A DNA stretch of 64,000 bases from an uncultured bacterium. GTDB lineage: Bacteria; Cyanobacteriota; Vampirovibrionia; Gastranaerophilales; Gastranaerophilaceae. Shown here piece after piece: positions 58,263 through 64,000 of the stretch. The stretch covers positions 62,001-126,000 of the forward strand of contig CAREDV010000004.1 in NCBI GenBank assembly GCA_948964545.1. The letters run 5' to 3'. Under the pieces are notes generated by a model. That model had not been told where the DNA came from. It saw nothing but the letters and a program-made list of their open reading frames with translations, and did not search any database. How positions within the stretch are numbered: the stretch's first letter is position 1; each line of letters opens with the position of its first letter. A program made the position numbers and the translations under genes.

Positions 58263-58925
58263 TTACTTAAATAATTTTCTGCCAATTCTAACCATTGTCG
58301 CACCGTGTCTTACCGCGATTTTATAATCCTGACTCATCCCCATTGATATCTCGCTCAACTCACAGTTAAAGTTTTTTTCCAGTTTTGATTTAATTTGAGC
58401 TACTTCCGAAAACAAGCTGTCAAGTTCAAGTTCAGACGCCCCGAGAGGTGCCATATTCATTAATCCAGCAACTTCTATTGAAGGAAGTTCTTTAATCAAA
58501 GTAAAAACTTCAAAAATCTCATTTTTCGAGAACCCAAACTTCTGTTCTTCATCGGCATTATTAACCTGAAGCAGAACTTTTTGGATTTTACCGAGATTTA
58601 GAGCTTCATCGGAAATCACTTTTGCAAGCTTTAGACTGTCTACAGAATGAATGTAATCAAAAAATTTCACGACCTTTTTAACTTTATTTGTTTGAAGGTG
58701 TCCGATAAAATGAAATTTTGAATTTTCCTTAATTTCATCGGGAAGTTTTTCGATTTTTTCTATAGCTTCAATCACTCTGGATTCTGCGAAATTGCTTAAT
58801 CCTGCATCATAAGCATTAATTATAGCATTTTCGTCAAAATACTTTGTAACTGCAATGATATTTGGTTTATAAGGTGCGATATCTTCCTGTATTTGTAAAA
58901 GATTTCTCTTAATTGTTTCAATCAT
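58263..58925 (-). CDS. yggS: YggS/PLPBP pyridoxal phosphate-binding protein
   Basis: This 220-residue single-domain alanine-racemase fold carries the PLP Lys in IIAVTKYFDENAI and the FHFIGHLQTNKVKKV and SMGMSQDYKIAVRHGATMVRIG motifs. It balances PLP and amino-acid pools. ATG 58925 follows AGGGGTG; a GTG at 58931 is less likely. Confidence 0.94.
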   Translation of the reverse strand: MIETIKRNLLQIQEDIAPYKPNIIAVTKYFDENAIINAYDAGLSNFAESRVIEAIEKIEKLPDEIKENSKFHFIGHLQTNKVKKVVKFFDYIHSVDSLKLAKVISDEALNLGKIQKVLLQVNNADEEQKFGFSKNEIFEVFTLIKELPSIEVAGLMNMAPLGASELELDSLFSEVAQIKSKLEKNFNCELSEISMGMSQDYKIAVRHGATMVRIGRKLFK

Positions 58926-59213
58926 AATCACCCCTACAAGAAGTATATTATTAATTGTACTCTATACATCATGTGCGGACAACTTTTTTATTTTTTAACC
59001 ATTTTTGACTTATTTTTTCTCCCCAAAACCATGATGATTACATGATTTCAGCCAAATTAACATTTCTTCAAGTTTGGTTAATATTTTGTAATATTGCCCA
59101 ATTTTGGGCATGCCGTTGATGTATATAATTAGAATAAACTATTATATTTTAAAATTTATCCTTTAAATGCATGAGATTAGCAAAAAAATTTTTGTTTGAA
59201 TTTAATAAATAAT

Positions 59214-60149
59214 ATGAAAGTATGTTTAAGATTATCAAATTATTCACAACCTAGTTTCACCTGCAATCCGCAAAAATTTAGAAAAGACTGTTCTCAGCGT
59301 ATCCAAAACAATAACCTTACTGAAACTAATATAAGCAACCTCAAAGGACTTGCCGAAAAATTTTCAAACGAAGGACTAACATATCAACAATGTCTTAAAG
59401 CTGCTAAAACAAACCCATTTATGCTGGTTCATAAACCTGATACCTTGGAATATAATATTAGAGAATTTGCAAACAGATTCAGTGAATACGGTATTACAGC
59501 AGAAAATCACCTTAAAAATGCACTGCGCCATCCGCCTTTATTTTCAATGTCACCAGATACAATTGAAAATAATATAATGACAAAAGCTCAACTTTTTGCA
59601 AATGACGGCTTGACCATAGAAGAAATCATTAAAATGGCAAAATCCCAGCCAAATGTTTATACTATTAATCCTAAAAGCTTAGATAAAAAAGTCAACCAAA
59701 TAGCTGAAGGTATACAGGGTACAAGAACTGATGTACTGGAAATTTTCAAAGCACATCCGACAACCTGCTCGCTTAATCCAAAAGAAATTATTAAAAAATT
59801 TGAGTTTCTCAAATATATAGAACAAAACAAATTTTTTGATACAAAAAAATTAATTCCTTCTGATGATGTGTTAAAACCAATCTTATTGAAAAAAAGTTAT
59901 ACTAATTCAATGGAATTAAATTATTTAATCTTGTTGAGAAATAAAATTTCATCCACTTTGCCAAACGGTTCAAAACTTCCATTTAATCATTTGAATGAAG
60001 CAATACAAAAATTTATCAAGCAAAACAGTGATAAAATTATAAACTTACAAATGCCTGCCAATAAATTGGTAAACCAATTCACCAAATTTGTTGAAAATTT
60101 CTCACACTCAACAATCGGTAAAAATATTTTCAAATTTAAAATTGTTTAA
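59214..60149 (+). CDS. mTERF-like helical repeat protein
   Basis: Residues 54-207 contain four units of about 38 residues (54-92, 93-131, 132-168, 169-207) with the pattern G-L-T-x4-L-K-x-A-x3-P-x10-P-x-T/S-L-x3-I. This closely resembles the mitochondrial termination factor repeat (Leu/Ile-x4-Pro). The C-terminal third has helices but no motif. No signal peptide. In eukaryotes such solenoids bind nucleic acid. A role here is inference. ATG 59214 chosen over TTG 59196. Confidence 0.6.
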   Translation: MKVCLRLSNYSQPSFTCNPQKFRKDCSQRIQNNNLTETNISNLKGLAEKFSNEGLTYQQCLKAAKTNPFMLVHKPDTLEYNIREFANRFSEYGITAENHLKNALRHPPLFSMSPDTIENNIMTKAQLFANDGLTIEEIIKMAKSQPNVYTINPKSLDKKVNQIAEGIQGTRTDVLEIFKAHPTTCSLNPKEIIKKFEFLKYIEQNKFFDTKKLIPSDDVLKPILLKKSYTNSMELNYLILLRNKISSTLPNGSKLPFNHLNEAIQKFIKQNSDKIINLQMPANKLVNQFTKFVENFSHSTIGKNIFKFKIV

Positions 60150-61012
60150 ACCTTTTGAAAAATCATCACATATTCATGCTTAAAGATAAAGAAACCGCCA
60201 GCGAGTGCTCTGTAACGCCATAGGTTTGCGGTTTTTCCTTTTGCACGTTCGTTGCCCTGAATATCTTTTACAATAATACCTTTCAGTTTAAAGCCTAAAT
60301 TCATCATTTTTGCCATACATTCAAAGCCCAATGGCTGTACTTCTGAATTTTTATAGCTGTCACCGATGATTAATGCTGCAAATCTGCCTTTTTCAAGCAT
60401 ATCGTAGCCGTTTTTAGCAACTTTTCCGAACAAATCATAGAACTGTTCTGTGGACTCACAATTTGATAAATCTTCTTCTTTATCTGAGAATTTAATAATA
60501 TCATCGTACGGCGGATGAAGCACTAAAAACTGAGCTTTTTCCTCGCCCATAATATCTAATGCACATTGAACTTTATCTTTCACCTGTTCTGATGCTGAAT
60601 CGGCACAGATAATTCTTACATCTGTTACAAGCTGTTTTGGAGTAAATTTTTCTGAAACTTTTTCAGCAAGTTCGTCCTTCAATTCAACACCAATACAGCG
60701 TCTGCCCATATTTACCGCTTCAATACCCGAAGTTCCCGAACCGAAGAATAAATCTAATACAACATCACCTTTTTTGGTAAAACGTTCATATAACTGCTGT
60801 GCTATTTGCGGAATGTAATTTCCGTGATACTCGTTAGAGTGTCCGCCTTCTTTAAGTCTTGTCGGAAATTCCCACAGAGTATCTGTTTTAACGTGGTCAT
60901 AAGCTTTCCAGTTATTCAAATCAATATCACTGTATTTTGTGGTTTTGACAGGTTTTACTACCTGCAAATCATTCTGATGTAACGGTTTTAGTTTTGTATT
61001 AGTTCTTGCCAA
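60146..61012 (-). CDS. Orphan DNA methyltransferase (N4/N6-adenine or cytosine type)
   Basis: The 288-residue enzyme has the AdoMet motif I DLFFGSGTSG at 87-96 and the catalytic motif IV HPPYDD at 166-171. Motif I comes before motif IV, the order of the alpha/gamma classes. There is no adjacent restriction gene and no target-recognition domain of obvious kind. It overlaps the convergent mTERF-like gene by 4 bases. It may methylate a short site for regulation or protection, or may act on RNA. Confidence 0.85.
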   Translation of the reverse strand: MARTNTKLKPLHQNDLQVVKPVKTTKYSDIDLNNWKAYDHVKTDTLWEFPTRLKEGGHSNEYHGNYIPQIAQQLYERFTKKGDVVLDLFFGSGTSGIEAVNMGRRCIGVELKDELAEKVSEKFTPKQLVTDVRIICADSASEQVKDKVQCALDIMGEEKAQFLVLHPPYDDIIKFSDKEEDLSNCESTEQFYDLFGKVAKNGYDMLEKGRFAALIIGDSYKNSEVQPLGFECMAKMMNLGFKLKGIIVKDIQGNERAKGKTANLWRYRALAGGFFIFKHEYVMIFQKV

Positions 61013-61121
61013 GTCCTTATCTCCCCATAATTTTTATCTTATCTTATAGAAATGTTTCAAATTTGTAATCAAACATTTAGATGAATTTGTGTTTGTTGTA
61101 GATTGATAAATAGATGGAGGT

Positions 61122-62147
61122 ATGATGTTCGAGGGAACATTTACACTAAGTAATTTTTATATGATAGCAGGCTTTCTGCTTTCAATGTATGCCTGCGTTT
61201 CAAATGATATAATCCAAACTTTAGGCACTTTTTTAAGCGCAAATAAAAACACCCCGTTCTATTGGTTATGGGCTTATTCTGCAATAATTCTCGTTTTAAC
61301 AATCGGGATAGGCTGGTATGTAAACGACGGCGATATGTCATTTGGACTTTTGACAAGAATTCCAGTCACTGAACATTTTACATTCTTGTATTTGTTACCG
61401 CCTATTATACTAATTCTTTTGACACGTTGGGGAATTCCTGTTGCTACAACATTTCTTGTATTAAGCGTGTTTTCCGTAAGCGATGTGTCTGTAATCTGGA
61501 TGATGCTTACAAAATCGGTTCTTGGGTATGTAATTGCATTTATTGCTGCAATTGTTATTTATAACATTATCGGACGTCCTGTTGAAAGATATTTTTATTA
61601 CACTCAAAAACGTTCTGGAAACGAAAAAATCTCTAAATGGTGGATGGTTGCCAAATGGCTTTCAACAGCATTTATCTGGTCACAATGGTTGATGCAGGAT
61701 TCTGCAAAATTGTTTGTATATTTGCCGAGAAAAGCCTCGTTTGGCGAGTTAATGTTTGTACTTGTATGTTTTGTAGGTTATCTTGGAATTTTAACATACC
61801 AGAGAGGCGGAGATATTCAAAAAATAGTTAAGATGAAAACTAACGTTCAAGACCCGCGCTCGGCAACGATTATTGATATAATTTACGCATCACTACTGTT
61901 GTATTTTATTAATTTAAACAACGTCCCAATGTCTACAACCTGGGTATTTATCGGATTACTGGCAGGCCGTGAAGTCGCACTTTACCAACGCTTAAGATTT
62001 GAATCTCCTAAAAAAATGTATAAACACATTATAAAGGATTTATATAAAGTTACACTGGGACTTATAGTTTCTATAGTTGTGGTTGTTTTGTTAACACAAT
62101 TCGGTGCGGTTAAAGAATTTTTCTTTTCACATTTTATAGGCGGTTAG
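61122..62147 (+). CDS. Multi-pass membrane protein with PiT-like N-terminus
   Basis: The 341-residue protein has about nine hydrophobic segments. The N-terminal LSMYACVSNDIIQTLGTFLSA resembles the SND-type/NDxxNAxGT motif of inorganic phosphate transporters (PiT). The second PiT copy is not evident. It ends one base before the mutL start region (62149), so the two are adjacent. Substrate is not clear. Confidence 0.6.
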   Translation: MMFEGTFTLSNFYMIAGFLLSMYACVSNDIIQTLGTFLSANKNTPFYWLWAYSAIILVLTIGIGWYVNDGDMSFGLLTRIPVTEHFTFLYLLPPIILILLTRWGIPVATTFLVLSVFSVSDVSVIWMMLTKSVLGYVIAFIAAIVIYNIIGRPVERYFYYTQKRSGNEKISKWWMVAKWLSTAFIWSQWLMQDSAKLFVYLPRKASFGELMFVLVCFVGYLGILTYQRGGDIQKIVKMKTNVQDPRSATIIDIIYASLLLYFINLNNVPMSTTWVFIGLLAGREVALYQRLRFESPKKMYKHIIKDLYKVTLGLIVSIVVVVLLTQFGAVKEFFFSHFIGG

Positions 62148-62148
62148 T

Positions 62149-63888
62149 ATGGCTAGAATTAAACAGCTTTCAAAACATTTGATAAACCAGATTGCAGCGG
62201 GTGAGGTAATTGAACGTCCAGCATCTGTTGTAAAAGAATTAGTTGAAAACTCAATTGACGCAGGTTCAACAAAGGTTAGCATTGAAATAAATAACGACTG
62301 TCGTGATATTCGAGTTGCTGATAACGGCTCTGGAATACATCCTGATGATATTATGCTTGCATTTTCAAAACATGCTACAAGTAAAATTTCATCTGATGAG
62401 GATTTGTTTGATATTCACACAATGGGTTTTCGCGGAGAAGCTCTGGCAAGTATTATTTCGATTTCAAAACTGACCTGTACTACAAGAACTGCCGAATTTG
62501 ATGCTGGAACTAAGGTAAAATGCGAGAATTCGGAAGTTAAATCAACTCAAACAGGTTGTGCTATTGGAACGATTATGGAAATTAAGGATTTGTTTTATAA
62601 CCTGCCTGCACGTTTGAAGTTTTTGAAAAGTTCAAACACGGAATTTTCATATATTCAAGAACTTGTTCAATCAATTGCACTTGCTCATCCGCATTGCGCT
62701 CTTGAATTAAAAAAGAACGGCAAAACAGTTTTAAAAACATCAGGACAAAACAATCTTTTGCAGACAATAAAAGAGGTTTATTCTGCTGATGTAACACAAA
62801 ACCTTAAAGAAGTTTTAAAAACCGACCCGCTTTCGGGGTTAAAAATCAGCGGTTATGTCAGCACGCCAGATTATACACGCTCGAGCAAAAAAAGTTATCA
62901 CATTTATATAAATTCAAGAACAGTTAAATGTCCTATTTTCCAAAAATCAATTGACACGGCTTATAAAAGCCTGATTGCTAACGGCAAATATCCGCTTGTG
63001 GTATTAAATTTAGAAATCCCGCCGTCTGACGTTGATGTTAACGTTCACCCGACCAAAAAAGAGGTTCGATATAAAAATACAAACCAAATTTTCAATTTTA
63101 TTTATACATCAATTCAGGCAGGTTTGACAAATTATGTTGAACAAGCACAGCCTGAACCTCAAACCGTAAGTAATGTGGTAGATTTTATACAGCCGAAACT
63201 CGAAAGTTCAGGTGATGTAATTTTTGATAAAGAAGATGACACTATTTATATTTCTGACAAAGAAATGGAAAAACTGGAAACACATATTGTAGAACAACCC
63301 AGAATGTTTGCACCTGTAGAAAAAGAGGTTGAACCCGAAGAAAATATTATTGGTCAATATAAAAATACATATATTCTGATTGAAAAAGAAGACGGTTTGG
63401 AAATCGTTGACCAGCATATTGCTGAAGAAAGATATATTTACGAAAAATTAATGTCTGAAAAAGACATTGTTTCGCAAATGTTGTTTGTATCTGATGTGAT
63501 AAATGTTTCAATTTCAGAGGCAGAGCTTATCAAAGAAAATCTTGACAAGTTTGAAAAATTCGGCTACGGCATAGAATTTATGAAAGACAACGAACTTATT
63601 TTTCGTAAAGTTCCGCAAATGATTGCAAAAGTAAACCCGAAAGATATTTTAGCCGATATCTTGAAAAATATCGACGGTAATTTGGACAGATTAGAGGAAA
63701 AGATTTTGATTACAACATCTTGCAAAGCTTCTGTCAAAGCAGGTCAAAAGCTTTCAACATGGCAGATGCAGGAGATTATCAAAAGATGGCGTAAGACAAA
63801 AATGCCTTATACCTGTCCACACGGAAGAACAATCTCAAAAGTTCTTCCGCACAAAGAAATTGCAAGCTTTTTCCAAAGAAATGCATAA
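62149..63888 (+). CDS. mutL: DNA mismatch repair protein MutL
   Basis: The 579-residue GHKL ATPase has IAAGEVIERPASVVKELVENSIDAG and MGFRGEALASI in the N-terminal domain. The C-terminal domain keeps the endonuclease motif DQHIAEERYIYE, SCKASVKAG and CPHGRT, so it should nick DNA itself, as expected where MutH is missing. No mutS is adjacent. Confidence 0.97.
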   Translation: MARIKQLSKHLINQIAAGEVIERPASVVKELVENSIDAGSTKVSIEINNDCRDIRVADNGSGIHPDDIMLAFSKHATSKISSDEDLFDIHTMGFRGEALASIISISKLTCTTRTAEFDAGTKVKCENSEVKSTQTGCAIGTIMEIKDLFYNLPARLKFLKSSNTEFSYIQELVQSIALAHPHCALELKKNGKTVLKTSGQNNLLQTIKEVYSADVTQNLKEVLKTDPLSGLKISGYVSTPDYTRSSKKSYHIYINSRTVKCPIFQKSIDTAYKSLIANGKYPLVVLNLEIPPSDVDVNVHPTKKEVRYKNTNQIFNFIYTSIQAGLTNYVEQAQPEPQTVSNVVDFIQPKLESSGDVIFDKEDDTIYISDKEMEKLETHIVEQPRMFAPVEKEVEPEENIIGQYKNTYILIEKEDGLEIVDQHIAEERYIYEKLMSEKDIVSQMLFVSDVINVSISEAELIKENLDKFEKFGYGIEFMKDNELIFRKVPQMIAKVNPKDILADILKNIDGNLDRLEEKILITTSCKASVKAGQKLSTWQMQEIIKRWRKTKMPYTCPHGRTISKVLPHKEIASFFQRNA

Positions 63889-63916
63889 AAAATTCAGGGT
63901 ATACACCCTGAATTTT
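63889..63916. terminator. Terminator after mutL
   Basis: AAAATTCAGGGT pairs with ACCCTGAATTTT (12 bp, ATAC loop), with T tracts on both strands. It serves mutL and the convergent partial gene. Confidence 0.85.
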
Positions 63917-63921
63917 ATTTA

Positions 63922-64000
63922 TTAAGCCATTTCTTCTTCATCAGTTGACGGCCCGATTACCTGGATGCCGAACTTCGTTCTAAACAGGTGTTTTACGGTG
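63922..64000 (-). CDS. Partial CDS, C-terminal fragment
   Basis: The minus strand is open from the window edge to TAA at 63924-63922 and gives 25 or so residues ending KFGIQVIGPSTDEEEMA. This looks like the end of a real protein, and a terminator follows at once, but I do not recognise it. Confidence 0.5.
   Translation of the reverse strand, partial: TVKHLFRTKFGIQVIGPSTDEEEMA

Noticed and set aside
58930..59195. Non-coding RNA before the mTERF-like gene
   Set aside because: A GCCCAATTTTGGGC palindrome and a TATAAT are visible, but no T tract or larger structure supports an RNA gene. It is more likely a leader and promoter.

Overview
The window is low-GC bacterial chromosome and looks like a gut member of the Cyanobacteria-related Melainabacteria/Vampirovibrionia, most likely Gastranaerophilales. 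The reasons are: type IV pilin-like proteins with the signature FTLAEVLITLGIIGVVAA; an atpD-atpC pair separate from the other ATP synthase genes, as in Cyanobacteria; a cyanobacterial-style division set (MinC, MinD, MinE, SepF, FtsZ); a fermentative AdhE; LPS-type genes (a GT9 glycosyltransferase and a KdsC-like phosphatase); and several short proteins that seem lineage-specific. The assignment rests on recognition of families and is not the result of a search.

Layout. 1-8.8 kb: S10/spc ribosomal protein cluster on the minus strand (S10 to L6), with a terminator splitting it between S14 and S8. 8.9-12.2 kb: minC-minD-minE and a cell-wall hydrolase. 12.35-14.75 kb: NrtR-like regulator, secG, an SDR, and a pilin-like gene with a C10 tract. 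14.75-20.2 kb: GT9, comM, two chromate-transporter-like half proteins, atpC and atpD. 20.2-21.8 kb: a cluster of small HTH regulators and a tiny hydrophobic peptide. 21.9-25.7 kb: a DnaJ-like protein and gcvT-gcvH-gcvPA. 25.7-29.2 kb: tRNA-Val, tRNA-Cys and two more pilin-like genes, one with a C11 tract and one behind an Xre operator. 29.2-34.4 kb: adhE with a Rex-like operator, and lineage-type unknowns. 34.7-41.2 kb: lysC, a TPR protein, kdsC, a histidine kinase, comF and a radical SAM gene. 41.2-43.6 kb: pilO and a pilM-pilN fusion. 43.6-48.8 kb: nadA behind a perfect operator-like palindrome, rlmB, rpoD, an Xre/small-gene module, rpsA and ispH. 48.9-55.2 kb: large unknown proteins, fba, and a LysM protein with an ANAP tetrapeptide repeat. 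55.5-58.9 kb: yggS-sepF-nadK-ftsZ. 59-64 kb: an mTERF-like repeat protein, an orphan DNA methyltransferase, a multi-pass membrane protein and mutL.

How the genes work together. Translation and cell division dominate the minus-strand blocks. A surface/competence theme runs through the window: pilin-like proteins, PilMN, PilO, ComM and ComF. Two of the three pilin-like genes have a long poly-C tract between start codon and prepilin motif, where gain or loss of one C would switch the gene off. This looks like a phase-variable pseudopilin family. A short double-hairpin repeat occurs in two ribosomal-protein spacers and also in frame inside one of these pilin genes, with compensatory changes that keep its stems. 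Metabolism is fermentative and redox-tuned, with a Rex-like site at adhE and a 23-bp palindrome in front of nadA.

Limits. Start sites, family calls and motifs were read by eye. No alignment, HMM search or folding calculation was run.
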